From positions 1-51,093 of the forward strand of contig NZ_JAVFVU010000046.1 of NCBI RefSeq assembly GCF_030929615.1: a stretch of 51,093 nt of DNA, in the 5' to 3' direction. The notes beneath the pieces are model-generated. The model had not been told where the DNA came from. It saw nothing but the letters and a program-made list of their open reading frames with translations, and made no database searches. Origin of the DNA: Dyadobacter sp. LHD-138. GTDB lineage: Bacteria; Bacteroidota; Bacteroidia; Cytophagales; Spirosomataceae. Position 1 is the stretch's first letter. Each line of letters opens with the position of its first letter. Below, piece after piece: positions 26,835 to 37,499 of this stretch. Made by a program: the position numbers and the translations under genes.

Positions 26835-27145
26835 AATATGGCTTCGGTTTGAGAAAATCAGAATACATAAATAGCAGTATTTTTGATCTTAGCGCGCAAA
26901 AAACCGGTTGGATCGCGGAGCGTTTTATTAAACGGCATCGATTTCTTGTCCCACGTCACACCAATTTACTACCATGACCGATACCTCACTACAAAATGAA
27001 TGATGATACGGTTTATTTAATCAATGACTGACGGTATTCTGTGGACCACATATCTCAAAAAAAAGATAACCATTGCGCCGTTAACTAACGCACAATGGTT
27101 ATCTTTTTTTGAAGTTCACCTGACTACCGCGAATGATACTTCTCC
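26835..27145. other. intergenic region with terminator
   Basis: 311 bp between two leftward genes. Its main content is the 18-bp terminator hairpin at 27058-27110. The rest probably holds the promoter of the ELWxxDGT gene, but no clear -7 element was seen. Confidence 0.5.
27058..27110 (-). terminator. Rho-independent terminator of the phosphodiesterase gene
   Basis: AAAAAAAGATAACCATTG (27058-27075) pairs perfectly with 27093-27110, an 18-bp stem with A/T tracts at its base. It lies 36 bp downstream of the phosphodiesterase stop codon and would work in both directions. Confidence 0.88.
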
Positions 27146-28495
27146 CTATTCTTTCACTAAAAGTCCGGGATACAAACTTCCATCGGCGGAAGGGAAATCA
27201 ATTTTTAACAGTTTTGCAATCAAGGGAGCGATGTCCTGCAAACCCATCTCCGGAATCACAGTTCCTTTTTTTATACCATTTCCAAACACAACGAAACCCG
27301 TCTGAATTTCCTTAAAATCAGGAAAAAAGCCGTGTGTCCCTCCGCTTGCCGGACGGATCAAATCTCCTGTGGCGGCATTACCAAACGTGAAACCTTGTTT
27401 AGGAGCCAGTGCCAAAGCCGCGTTCGGATCAGAACCCACGACATCCAATGCCTCCCGATCTTTTACCGTAAACATCGCCTGCTGGGCAACGGGTAATTTA
27501 CTTAAAATTGCCTTTACTTTTTCCAGGGTTGCTTTGTCGTTTTTGTCCTTCAAATGTAAAAAAGACGAGCCTCCCGAAGCATGAAAATAGGCTTTCCAAT
27601 TCCCCTTTTGATCCGGATTGTATAAACCGGCCTGAGCCAGCAGAACATTGGGCGAGATAGACGCATGAATATCAACAAATCCATGATCGCCGGTCACGAT
27701 AATTGTCGTTTTTTCTTTAATACCGGCCTTTTCAACCGCTTCCACAATTGATTTAATTCCTCTGTCGACACTCGACAACGCAGCACGTACCTTATCGCCA
27801 TCCCTTCCTTCTTCGTGTTCAAAATGATCAACCGCAACCAAATGAACGGCTAAAAATGAAGGCTTGTATTGTCTGATAATATAGCTGCTCATTCGCGACA
27901 GGTTATCATCGATACTTAGATATTCGCCATCGAAATCGATTTCTTCCAGCTTACCCACAGCGTTCTGCTGAACCTCCTCATAAAATCCCTTTGGGAAGGA
28001 ATGCTCTGAAAGCGCTTTGGTCATGTTTCTTTTCCCTCCTTTTGTTTCAGGCAGATACCAGTACTCAGGAATGTTATACGTGGCTGGCCCACCGACAGAA
28101 ACCGGCCAAAAAACAGAAGCCGTCTTCAATCCTTTTTCCTTGGCCGCGCTAAATATGGTCGGAACCTTAATATTGGAATAATCCCAGTTCCATTTTCCGG
28201 TTACTTCCAGCGGTTCGGATGGCGTATTGTAGTAAACACCATGTTTGATCGGTTTCACACCGGTAATCATGGTTGTGTGCGATGGATAGGTAACGGTCGG
28301 AAAAACCCCCGTTACGCCATCAGCATAGGCTCCGGTTTTCATCGCCTGCCGGAGATTTACCATGGACCATGAAGCATCTTTATAAAACTCAGGTCTTAAA
28401 CCGTCGATGCTGATCAGAATAACATGCGCATCCTGGGCAATCACGTTTGTGAAAGACAAAACAGATACCACGAGAATAGATAATATTTTTTTCAT
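27146..28495 (-). CDS. exported nucleotide pyrophosphatase/phosphodiesterase (alkaline phosphatase superfamily)
   Basis: 449 residues with a signal peptide ending TNVIAQ. NPP family motifs are intact: VILISIDGLRPEFY (metal ligand Asp31), FPTVTYPSHTTMITG with the likely nucleophile Thr69, YNTPSEP, the metal ligands in AVDHFEHEEGRD and VTGDHGFVDIH, and a C-terminal GGTHGFFPDFKEIQTGFVVFG. It should hydrolyse phosphodiester or pyrophosphate bonds outside the cytoplasm, releasing nucleotides or phosphate. It follows a TonB-dependent receptor gene by 96 bp on the same strand, so the two probably form a scavenging unit. The receptor carries an amber codon, so the enzyme's expression may depend on read-through transcription. 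Confidence 0.92.
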   Translation of the reverse strand: MKKILSILVVSVLSFTNVIAQDAHVILISIDGLRPEFYKDASWSMVNLRQAMKTGAYADGVTGVFPTVTYPSHTTMITGVKPIKHGVYYNTPSEPLEVTGKWNWDYSNIKVPTIFSAAKEKGLKTASVFWPVSVGGPATYNIPEYWYLPETKGGKRNMTKALSEHSFPKGFYEEVQQNAVGKLEEIDFDGEYLSIDDNLSRMSSYIIRQYKPSFLAVHLVAVDHFEHEEGRDGDKVRAALSSVDRGIKSIVEAVEKAGIKEKTTIIVTGDHGFVDIHASISPNVLLAQAGLYNPDQKGNWKAYFHASGGSSFLHLKDKNDKATLEKVKAILSKLPVAQQAMFTVKDREALDVVGSDPNAALALAPKQGFTFGNAATGDLIRPASGGTHGFFPDFKEIQTGFVVFGNGIKKGTVIPEMGLQDIAPLIAKLLKIDFPSADGSLYPGLLVKE

Positions 28496-28591
28496 TCGAA
28501 GTTAAAAATTGGATTTGTCGTACAGTTTTAAAGCGAAAAGCATTGACGACACTCAAGAGATCATCCATGCTTTTGGCTTTTATTCTTAAAT

Positions 28592-31500
28592 TTAGAAAGA
28601 GTACCTCAAACCAAGCTGAATCTGGTACGGGTTACCATTCAAGCTGGAAACACCCGTTGCTTTATTTACGTTGTAAACAAATTCCTGTTTCGCTGCGTCA
28701 AAGCTCTTGATCGAGTAAAGATTTTGTTTTCCCAGGTTATTACCAACGCCCCATTTCTTGTTCAGAAGGTTAGCCATATTGAAAACGTCAACAGAAGCTT
28801 CAATACCGTGCGTCTTGTAAATCTTGAAACGCTTCGAGAGACGGACATCCCACACGCCGTAGAAATCATTGATACCGCCATTGCGTTCGGCAACTTTACC
28901 AAGATTTTCACGAATGTATTTTTTTATTCCATCTTCCGCGTCCTTATTGTCAAGAATAGCCTGAATACCGGTGCGAATATAATCCGGCGTAGCGGCATTT
29001 GCAGGGTCATAAATATAAGCAAGATCATTTGACGACACAAAGTCACCGTTCATGTTACCGCTCACGGCCATCGAATAACGCGTTCCTCCGATGCCTGAAA
29101 AGCGAAGTCCGAAAGTCACACCCCAGAAACTTGGCGCCGTTCCGTAAAATACTACCTTATTGCGGAACTGGTTATTTGCATATTGCATTTTACTCAAATC
29201 ACGGGGATCATCCACAACCATTTGGTCAAGCGTTGCCGTGTTGGCCACGTTTCCGTTGTACGAGGTATTGTCTTTTGCATCGTTCCAGGTATAAGAAGCT
29301 GTGATTTGTCCATCCTTAAAGTAACGATACGTTCCGTCGATTACCAGCGCGTACTGATTTTTCTTCCCTTCGCTGACCAGCTCTAAAACACGTCCAACTT
29401 TTGTTGTTTTACGGCCATTTAACCAGTTTGTTGCACCATTTTTAGCGTTAATCGAAGTAGCAGGTACGTAAACGCCACGGTCTGCTTCGGCTTTAATTCT
29501 GAAAAACGGATCTTCCACCATATTACGGTCGATGTACATATAGTTATTACGTGCCCAGGAAGCATATCCGCTTATCCCAACCCGCAGACGGTCACTGAAA
29601 AAGTGGTTATAAGAAAAATTGGCTTTGTAAAGCACCGGCACTTTTGCATCCGGACTATTGGTGTTAATTGTCAGCAATCTTTCAACGCCCGGAATATCAA
29701 ATAATTCAGCGCCGGGTGCCGAAGCAGGGTTTGCTCTGTATCCTACAAAATCAGGTTTTGGAACCAAATTTCCCTGAATTTCAACGGACGCCACTCTTGT
29801 TCCGTCAAAAAGCATGTTGTTGATCATCGAATAGGGGTTCAGGTTTGATCCGAAAATCCCTGCCCCAAAACGGAAAATATCCTTGCTTCTTTCGTTGATA
29901 TCCCAGGTAAACTGAACACGTGGCTGGACCTGTAACGTATTGATGCTGTTGTTCGTTTTGATACCAAGTTCATCATAGACCACCTGGCTAAAATTCGCTT
30001 TGTTTAAATAACGGGTATTATCCAGACGCACACCGGCCATCATCTGAAGCCCAAGCGCAAGTTTCGTTTCCATCTGTCCGTAAAGACCAGAACTTAACGA
30101 GTTTACAACCGTACTTGGGTCATCCAGCAAGTTGATTTCTCTCGCATAACGGTATGGCGTCATGTTATTAAAGTTCTCCATCCCTGTGAAATAGAACCGG
30201 CCGTTCATTTCACTTCCGTACCGGGAATGCATTCGGTTAAACTGAAGGTCCACACCAAACGTGAAATTCACTTTTTCCGTATTGTAGTAAAGGTTGTTGA
30301 CCAACTGCACTACATTTCCCTTAAACCATTCAGGCGCAAAACGCTGTCCACCAATCTGAATGGAGTTGAAATAAGTATTAGTCCCAGAAACGGACTGTAC
30401 GTTTTCGACGATTGCGCGAGGAATGCTTTCACCCGGCAACTGACTGTTTGGAATGACGGCAACGTCCTCATAAAAATGCTGCACTTTCACTTCGTTCGTT
30501 AATTTCGGGCTAAGCGTTGAACGAAGCGAAACCATCAAACTATTGTCAAACTTTTTACGGTTGATATAAGATTCATACAGGTTGATACCGGAGTTATCCC
30601 CTTCCGAAAGATTGTCCATTTCATACACCAGATTGTTACGCAGTGTAAGCAGGTTTTTAGCATTTAACTGCCAGTCGATACGGGCAAAAACGGCGTCAGT
30701 TCCTTTGGTTTTGCCAAATGCACCAAACTGAGGTGAGTTTGCCAATCCGTATTTCGAACGCCCAATATCCACAAAGTTGTTAAGCGTTTCCTGGGTAACT
30801 TTGTTGGCAGCCTCATCCGCCGCAGACATAATATTGGCAATATAAAGCGGACGGGAATCGGCCTGATGGTCCCAGGCGACGAAGAAATGCGCGCGGTCTT
30901 TAATGATTGGGCCTCCAAGTGAAAAACCGTATTGATAGGTCGAAAACTCCTGCGTTCTTTTATTTCCTCTTAAATCATAAGGACTTGACAACCAGTTGGT
31001 ACGACCGAACGTAAAAGCACTCCCGGACAGTTTGTTCGTTCCCGATTTTGTAACCGTACTGATCGTACCACCACCAGCGCGTCCGTTCGTCACGTCATAT
31101 TCGTTCGTAACAACTTTGAATTCCCTGATGGCTTCCATGGAAATGGAATAAGCGCCGGAAGTACTTCCTCCCGCAATGGTTCCTCTGGAACTCATCCCAT
31201 CGATCGTAAAGTTTGTGGAAGATGCCAATTGGCCGCCCAAACTACTGCCGTTACTTAATGGCTAAAGATCAATCAAGGACGTAAAATTACGGCCATTTAC
31301 GGGAAGCCTGGCAATATCGCGGGCCGTTATCGGTGTCGAAGCGCCCAGCGTTTCAACGGTATTTTTCAATGAATTAGCTACAATTTCCACGGCCTGGAGC
31401 TCGGTGGCACTCGCTTCCAGACTAAAATTCAAGCGAAGCTGATCTCCCTGATTCAAAGAATATCCGGTTTTCTTCTGCTCACCGTATCCCAGGTAAGAAA

Positions 31501-31750
31501 CGGTAACAGAATAAGGTGATCCCAGTGGTAATTGCTTGATAATGTAATCTCCTTTTGTGTCGGTAACGGTACCGGTCTGAAACCCGGTTGATTCATTTTT
31601 AACAATAACCGTCGCGCCAATAATCGGCCCTGTTTTTTCTTCAGAAATATTTCCGATAACTGTTGCCTGATTGCCTTGCCCATACATCTTCGGAGTTACC
31701 AAAAACAGTAACGAGCACAACAGGACTAATCCTGTAAAGAATTTTTTCAT
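28592..31750 (-). pseudogene. Oar-like TonB-dependent receptor interrupted by one in-frame amber codon
   Basis: The frame starts at ATG 31750 with a signal peptide (GLVLLCSLLFLVTPKMYGQ) and a carboxypeptidase regulatory-like domain (ATVIGNISEEKTGPIIGATVIVKNE). The plug begins with LPVNGRNFTSLIDL, then TAG (31262-31264), and the same frame continues with PLSNGSSLGGQLASSTNFTIDGMSSRG. It stays open for almost 900 codons through the beta-barrel to a final QIQLGLRYSF. Length is about 1051 codons plus the amber, normal for this family. Related receptors, as I recall them, have Ser at this position (LIDLSPLS). So one base change, probably TCG to TAG, splits the gene. It may be a recent null mutation, a sequence error or a suppressed stop. 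Confidence 0.85.
31262..31264 (-). other. premature amber (TAG) codon in the TonB-dependent receptor
   Basis: The minus strand reads CTT TAG CCA TTA AGT, placing the stop between IDL and PLS of the plug domain. Both flanking open frames (31750 to 31262 and 31261 to 28592) share one phase, so no frameshift is involved. The next possible start downstream is a TTG at 31240 with no reason to be used. Confidence 0.9.
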
Positions 31751-31940
31751 TTTAATTTATATTTGAGTAGTAAGTATTCAAGCACAAGCCATTTCCGATC
31801 CGCTTTAAGTAGGTTTTGATACCATCCAAAACTGAACGATATTTCATATACGTAACCGATCTTATTCAGGAAAATCAATCAGTATTTCTATGAAATACAC
31901 CCCCGACAGCCCCCTTCTCACACCGGTCTTAAATCGAGTA

Positions 31941-31948
31941 CAAATGTA
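31941..31948 (-). promoter_or_regulatory. candidate -7 element for the Oar-like receptor
   Basis: The minus strand reads TACATTTG, a perfect match to TAnnTTTG, implying a leader of about 190 bases. No TTG lies at the preferred distance upstream. Confidence 0.35.
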
Positions 31949-32073
31949 GTTTTTCAGTGTTACCATCCTGTTAACTGCAGATCAACCTTCTATTAATTAG
32001 TTCCTACTTTTTTAAGTGCAGATTTGCGGGTTGCCCGATTACGTATATCAATAAAAGCACTAAAATATTAACA

Positions 32074-32102
32074 TTGAAAACGGGCAGCGAAGAATATTTT
32101 TG
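32074..32102 (+). promoter_or_regulatory. candidate Bacteroidota promoter for susC/susD
   Basis: TTG (32074-32076) is followed after 18 bases by TATTTTTG (32095-32102), a complete match to the Bacteroidota consensus TTG-N17-23-TAnnTTTG. The transcript would have a leader of about 225 bases before the ATG at 32334. Confidence 0.45.
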
Positions 32103-32333
32103 TCAAAATAGCTGCAAATATTTCCGGCAAAATCCGGGACAGACTGGGAGAAAGAACCAATACGGCCACTGTGTTCCGAAAGATGCGTTGTGAATTGCTC
32201 GTAGTCACAGGATTGCCGGTTTCCGGATGTAACCGATCCTTTTCAAAAAATATGAAAAAAAATAAATTTACAATAGTATCCTTATCGAAAATAATTCATT
32301 ATTATTGATAAAAAATCTTTAAATTATACAAAT

Positions 32334-35300
32334 ATGAGCAAATGTATACGAGGTTCTTTATTAATTATACTGGGAATCATGTTTCTGAATCTGAAAATTC
32401 AGGCGCAGAACCGGCAGATCAGCGGGAAAGTTGTAGATGAGTCCAACACCGCCCTTCCGGGTGTCAATGTTTTAGTAAAAGGGACAAATACCGGAACCAA
32501 CACAACGGCCGAAGGCAAATTCACGCTCTCGCTCCCACCCCAAAATCACACTTTAACCATTTCTTCGATAGGGTATAAAACCCAGGATGTCGAAATTACA
32601 CCGTCCATGTCTACCGTGACGATCAAGCTTGTGGCCGACATCAAGAGCCTTGGCGAGGTTGTGGTTACCGCTTTGGGTGTTCAGAGAAATACGCGAAATG
32701 TCGGTTATGCGGTTCAGCAAATAGACGGTGGAACCATTCAGGAGGCCAGGGAAGTCAATTACATCAATTCACTTCAGGGTAAGCTGGCAGGTGTTCAGAT
32801 CGGTGGCAACAGTGGCTCTATGGGCGGATCTTCCCGCGTAACAATCAGGGGCTTGAAATCGATATCAGGAAACAACAATGCGTTATTTATCGTAGACGGT
32901 GTTCCGATGGCCAATATGAACCTCAATTCCTACGGAGTCACCGGAGGACAAGGAACCGGTGGCGGAGGCTATGATTATGGAAATCCGGCCCAGTTGATCA
33001 ATCCTAACGATGTTGAAAATATTTCCGTGTTAAAAGGTGCCGCAGCAACAGCACTTTACGGGAGCCGGGGCCAAAACGGTGTTATCTACATTACCACTAA
33101 ATCCGGAAAGGGATCCGGCAGCCTCTCATTGAATTATGACTTAAATATTCAAATGGATCAGGTTTCATTGCTGCCCAAATTCCAGAATTCTTATGGAGGC
33201 GGTGGCAGTTCCAGTTTCACAAAACTGTATGTAAATCAGAACCCAAGCGGATTTTTAGCCGGTGGCGGCACCTATGATGACAATGACGGCAAAGGAAAAT
33301 ATGACCTCATTCCAGACTACGGAACTGATGAATCCTGGGGACCCAAACTGGAGGGGCAACTGGTGCGGCATTACTGGTCCTGGGATCAGGACAGAAATAA
33401 TCCAAATTTCGGAAAAACAGCTCCCTGGAGTCCGCAACCTAACAATGCGAAGGATTTTTTCAAAACCGGTGTAACTTTTTCAAATAATTTATCCGTCGCC
33501 AGCAGCACTGATAAGGGGTCGATCCGCTTTTCTCTCGGACAAACAAAACAGAATTTTATTTATCCCGGGAGCAGCCTGAACCGCTTTTTTATCAGCTTAA
33601 ACACCACTTACAAATTTACCGAAAAATTTACTTTCAGCGGTGGGATCAATTACATTAACGACCATTCCAAAGGACGACCGGGAACCGGTTTCTTTGGAAA
33701 CAACCCCATGCTTTTTTACGTCATGTTCGGGCAACGCCAGATTGACGACGCTTATCTGAAAAATTATAAATATGACGACGGAACAGAACAGTCATGGAAC
33801 CGTACGGCGTGGAACATTCAAAAGCCAGCCTTTACCCAAAATCCTTATTGGAACCAATACGAAAGCTATAACACCGACCAGAATAACCGATATTTTGGCA
33901 ACGCGGGACTAACTTACAAGATCACAGACTGGCTGAGTGCGGATGTCCGTGTCTTTTCAGATTATCTGAACCATTTGGATGAAGTGCGCAGTGCGAAAGG
34001 ATTTTTTGTAGGGTCTTATGCCAAGCGCGTGGCCATCAATAACGAAAACAACTACCAGGGAACGCTGAACATTAATAAAACATTTAATGATTCCAAATTC
34101 AGTCTGGAAGCAGTTGCGGGCGGTAACATTCTGAGTATCAAATCAAGCGTGGACGCGGGAACCACCAACGGCGGACTTCAGAATCCATTGGTTTATGTTT
34201 TACAAAACTCGGTTACACCGGCCACGATCTCAAACGCCTACGGAAACCGGCAAACAAATTCCCTTTTCGCCTCAGCGACCTTTGGGTACGGCAAATTTTT
34301 ATATCTGACGGCCACAGGCCGAAATGACTGGGCGTCAACACTGAAGCAAACCGGAAATTATTCATACTTCTACCCTTCACTGGCTGCTTCCTTTATTTTT
34401 TCAGATGTTATTCGGAAAAGCAACTGGCTGACGCTGGGAAAAGCACGTTTATCTTATGCCAGGGTGGGAAATGATGCGGATCCGTATTCAGTATCCCGGT
34501 ATTACGACTACGTCGCTCCGTTCAACAGTTTTCCGCTACAAAGTACCTCTGATAAACTTTTCAACAGCCGGCTGAAACCCGAACTCTCATCCGAAGTTGA
34601 AGGCGGGCTGGACTTTAAGTTTTTCAATGATGTCATCGGAGCCAATTTTACCTATTACGACCGTAAGACAAAAAATCAGATCTGGAATGTTCAGATACCC
34701 TCAGAAAGTGGCTTCACTACCAAAATCGTGAATGGCGGTACTGTGCAGAACAAGGGGATTGAACTTACGCTTTCGGCCACGCCCGTTGCAATGAAAAACT
34801 TCAGCTGGAGAGTCGCCCTGAATTTTTCAAAAAACAAAAATACCGTGCTTAACCTCAACAGCACCGGTGACAATATTGCGGGAATCGAACGGTTTATTAT
34901 CGGTACCGAACGCCGGACCAACAAGGTTTCCATGGTAGCGCAAAAAGGCAAGTCGCTGGGTACCATGCTGGGTACCGACTATGTTTATGATGCAAATGGA
35001 AATAAAACTGTCGCCGCTAACGGGACCTATAACGTTACTCCTACGCCGGTTATTATCGGTGATGCCAACCCTGATTTCATAGGCGGCTTATCCAATACGT
35101 TCAGTTACAAAAACTTCTATCTTTCTGCACTGGTCGATTTCCAGAAAGGAGGTGATTTCTTTTCCTATACCAATTTGTACGGAAACAAATCCGGTATGCT
35201 TAAGGAAACGGCCGAAAATGGCATTCGTGAAAATGGCATTATAAATCCGGGGGTTAAGGCGGATGGTACAGCGAACGACATCGTTGTCCTGGCGCGTACC

Positions 35301-35597
35301 CATTTTAATGCAGACGGCGGTAACCGTATCAGCAAGGCCAACCTCTACGACGGCAGCTATATTTATCTGCGTGAGGTCCGCCTGGGATGGTATTTGCCTG
35401 AAAACTGGGCAAAAAAAATCAAAATGCAGGCTTTACGCTTCACACTGACCGGTCGTAATCTCTGGCTGATCAAAAGCAATGCACCCAACGTGGATCCTGC
35501 CAACATAACCAATTCCATCAGTAATCAAATTGGCTTTGAAGGCGGTGCATTACCTCCTGTCCGTAGTTTTGGTGCAAATCTTAATGTTACTTTTTAA
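32334..35597 (+). CDS. SusC/RagA family TonB-linked outer membrane protein
   Basis: 1087 residues. The signal peptide (SLLIILGIMFLNLKIQAQ) is followed by a carboxypeptidase regulatory-like domain (ISGKVVDESNTALPGVNVLVKGTNTGT) and the SusC junction LGEVVVTALGVQRNTRNVGYAVQQI. The plug has NNALFIVDGVPM and LKGAAATALYGSRGQNGVIYITTKSG, then a long beta-barrel ends in VRSFGANLNVTF. It imports a ligand held by the SusD partner, using TonB energy. SusD follows 44 bp downstream. No glycoside hydrolase, peptidase or sulfatase gene lies next to the pair, so the ligand cannot be guessed from context. Confidence 0.96.
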   Translation: MSKCIRGSLLIILGIMFLNLKIQAQNRQISGKVVDESNTALPGVNVLVKGTNTGTNTTAEGKFTLSLPPQNHTLTISSIGYKTQDVEITPSMSTVTIKLVADIKSLGEVVVTALGVQRNTRNVGYAVQQIDGGTIQEAREVNYINSLQGKLAGVQIGGNSGSMGGSSRVTIRGLKSISGNNNALFIVDGVPMANMNLNSYGVTGGQGTGGGGYDYGNPAQLINPNDVENISVLKGAAATALYGSRGQNGVIYITTKSGKGSGSLSLNYDLNIQMDQVSLLPKFQNSYGGGGSSSFTKLYVNQNPSGFLAGGGTYDDNDGKGKYDLIPDYGTDESWGPKLEGQLVRHYWSWDQDRNNPNFGKTAPWSPQPNNAKDFFKTGVTFSNNLSVASSTDKGSIRFSLGQTKQNFIYPGSSLNRFFISLNTTYKFTEKFTFSGGINYINDHSKGRPGTGFFGNNPMLFYVMFGQRQIDDAYLKNYKYDDGTEQSWNRTAWNIQKPAFTQNPYWNQYESYNTDQNNRYFGNAGLTYKITDWLSADVRVFSDYLNHLDEVRSAKGFFVGSYAKRVAINNENNYQGTLNINKTFNDSKFSLEAVAGGNILSIKSSVDAGTTNGGLQNPLVYVLQNSVTPATISNAYGNRQTNSLFASATFGYGKFLYLTATGRNDWASTLKQTGNYSYFYPSLAASFIFSDVIRKSNWLTLGKARLSYARVGNDADPYSVSRYYDYVAPFNSFPLQSTSDKLFNSRLKPELSSEVEGGLDFKFFNDVIGANFTYYDRKTKNQIWNVQIPSESGFTTKIVNGGTVQNKGIELTLSATPVAMKNFSWRVALNFSKNKNTVLNLNSTGDNIAGIERFIIGTERRTNKVSMVAQKGKSLGTMLGTDYVYDANGNKTVAANGTYNVTPTPVIIGDANPDFIGGLSNTFSYKNFYLSALVDFQKGGDFFSYTNLYGNKSGMLKETAENGIRENGIINPGVKADGTANDIVVLARTHFNADGGNRISKANLYDGSYIYLREVRLGWYLPENWAKKIKMQALRFTLTGRNLWLIKSNAPNVDPANITNSISNQIGFEGGALPPVRSFGANLNVTF

Positions 35598-35641
35598 CGC
35601 ATTTACCCCGAAAGGTGATATAAATTTAAAACTTTGAGCAT

Positions 35642-37087
35642 ATGAAAAGTAAAATGATATTCCTGATAACGGCAATGATCATTGCTGCTACCGGCTGTAA
35701 TAATTTTGAAACACTGAATACAGATCCTTCCAGATCCAGTGAGACCCAACCGGAATTTCTTTTAGCCAATGCTGAAAAACGAGCCACCGATCTCATGTAT
35801 GACACCTATTTCAACGGACGTATCGGCATGGAACTTTCACAGTACTGGATGGGAACCGATAAAACGTCCGATGGCCGTTTTCTGTTCACAAACGACGGTT
35901 TGTGGACGGGACTATACGCTGGACCGTTGATGGATCTTCAGGAAATTCAGAATTACTATAACCGCCATCCCCAGGAAAGCAACCCGCATACCATAGCCGT
36001 TGCTGAAATATTGAAAGCATGGATTTTTCATGTGTTGACTGATGTCTACGTTGACATTCCATACACCCAGGCGCTTAATGGCGAAAGCACTCCGCAACCC
36101 GTCTATGACAGAGGCCAGGATATCTACACAGCGCTACTTGCCTCCTTAAAAAAACAGGCTGACGTATTGACAAACACCCCGTCGGGTGCGATACGTGGTG
36201 ATATTGTTGCCAACGGAAGTGCCCAGAAATGGGTAAAAATTGCGAACGCATTACGCATGCGCATAGCGTTAAGAATGGCCGATGTTAAACCGGCAGAGGC
36301 TAAACTGGTGATTGAAGAGGCCGCGAAAAATACATTAACGGATGTAAGTCAGGATGTTTTTTTTCCTTATAATGTAGCAACCACCACAAACCGTTTTCCT
36401 TATAATGACGTGGAACGTCCGCTCGTTGAATTCGCTGTCACTTCAACACTTGTTGACTATTTAAAATCGGTCAATGACCCTCGCTTGCCAATATTTGCAC
36501 GCCCCGACGAGACCAACGGTAAATACATAGGAAAGGTGTACGGCACCGAAGCAAATTCGCCAACCATGATCGGGCTTTCCAAGCCGGGCGTTATCGCATA
36601 CAGCGGCGCTGCAAAAGGCTATATTATTACCTATGCAGAAATTGCCTTTATCAAAGCAGAAGCCGCGGCGCGAGGCATGAATGTTGGTACGGAAAACGCA
36701 GAAAGCTTATACAACGCAGCGGTAACGGCTTCGATGACACAATGGGGCGTTACAGATCCCAAAGTGATCTCGACCTATCTGGCAGAAGTGCCTTACAATG
36801 CAGGGAACTGGAAAAACGTAATTGGCACACAAAAATGGCTGGCACTTTATATGCAAGGTATACAGGCATGGATGGAAAGGTTACGGTTAGACATTAAAAA
36901 ACCAAACGGCGACCTATTGTTTATTCCACCAGCCTCGGGCAGTCTCGATCCGGAAGTAACAGATGTGCCGAAACGCCTGAAATACCCGAGCGGCTCCCGG
37001 GCCAGCAACGCCGCAAATAGCGAAAAGGCGGCGAAGAATATTGGGGGTGACACACAAGCGGTTAAAAATTGGTGGGATACCTTGTAA
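35642..37087 (+). CDS. SusD/RagB family lipoprotein (SusD-like_2 type)
   Basis: 481 residues. The N-terminus MKSKMIFLITAMIIAATGCNNF gives a lipobox with Cys19, so it is a surface lipoprotein. The text NFETLNTDPSRSSETQPEFLLANAEKRATDLMYD and the later ILKAWIFHVLTDVYVDIPYTQAL, QKWVKIANALRMRIALRMADV and YITYAEIAFIKAEAAARG are typical of the SusD-like_2 branch (PF12771 type), with TPR-like helices. It caps the SusC channel and binds the ligand. Same transcript as susC, with a terminator at 37104-37147 just after. Confidence 0.95.
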   Translation: MKSKMIFLITAMIIAATGCNNFETLNTDPSRSSETQPEFLLANAEKRATDLMYDTYFNGRIGMELSQYWMGTDKTSDGRFLFTNDGLWTGLYAGPLMDLQEIQNYYNRHPQESNPHTIAVAEILKAWIFHVLTDVYVDIPYTQALNGESTPQPVYDRGQDIYTALLASLKKQADVLTNTPSGAIRGDIVANGSAQKWVKIANALRMRIALRMADVKPAEAKLVIEEAAKNTLTDVSQDVFFPYNVATTTNRFPYNDVERPLVEFAVTSTLVDYLKSVNDPRLPIFARPDETNGKYIGKVYGTEANSPTMIGLSKPGVIAYSGAAKGYIITYAEIAFIKAEAAARGMNVGTENAESLYNAAVTASMTQWGVTDPKVISTYLAEVPYNAGNWKNVIGTQKWLALYMQGIQAWMERLRLDIKKPNGDLLFIPPASGSLDPEVTDVPKRLKYPSGSRASNAANSEKAAKNIGGDTQAVKNWWDTL

Positions 37088-37499
37088 TTTGAAAACGTAA
37101 ATCATGATCTCCGGAAAGCAAAATTTCGCCTTCCGGAGATCATTTTATGATGATCGGTAACAAATTCTGTTTTTGAGAAACATGCTCCTGCATAACTTTT
37201 TCAAAGGCGTATGAGGGATTTTTGGACAATCAAATGTTTTGTGTGCATACGTTAAAAATTAATGATTACAAATTCCCGGACAGGTTGGGAGCAATGGATT
37301 GGGCAGACTGACTTATTAGTCACCCAAAGGTGATATTTTTTATAAAAATGTCAATAAAACACTTTAAAAATGTGAATTATTTGCGATAGAAAAATACACT
37401 TAAATTCAAGAATGGTTAATCAAAACCTGCTTACATTCTATTACGCTGTATATTTTTGCCCGTCTTACCGGATAGATACGGGTACTTTACAACTGTATT
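37088..37499. other. intergenic region with terminator
   Basis: 412 bp between the convergent susD and LytTR regulator genes. It holds the terminator 37104-37147. The rest is AT-rich with no gene or repeat recognised. Confidence 0.5.
37104..37147 (+). terminator. terminator of the susC-susD operon
   Basis: ATGATCTCCGGAA (37104-37116) pairs with TTCCGGAGATCAT (37131-37143), 13 bp with a 14-base loop, followed by TTTTA. It begins 17 bp after the susD stop codon. Confidence 0.85.

Larger units (their letters stand above)
31751..32333. other. divergent regulatory region between two TonB receptor genes
   Basis: 583 bp between the leftward Oar-like receptor and the rightward SusC gene. It contains a candidate -7 element for each direction (31941-31948 minus; 32095-32102 plus with a -33 TTG). 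Both imply long leaders of about 190 and 225 bases. No gene was recognised. Confidence 0.55.

Noticed and set aside
28592..31240. An independent TonB receptor gene starting at 31240
   Set aside because: The start would be a TTG inside the conserved plug domain; the same frame continues upstream apart from one TAG, so this is the rest of a split gene.
32334..37087. A polysaccharide utilisation locus
   Set aside because: SusC and SusD are present, but no glycoside hydrolase, lyase, sulfatase or dedicated regulator lies beside them.
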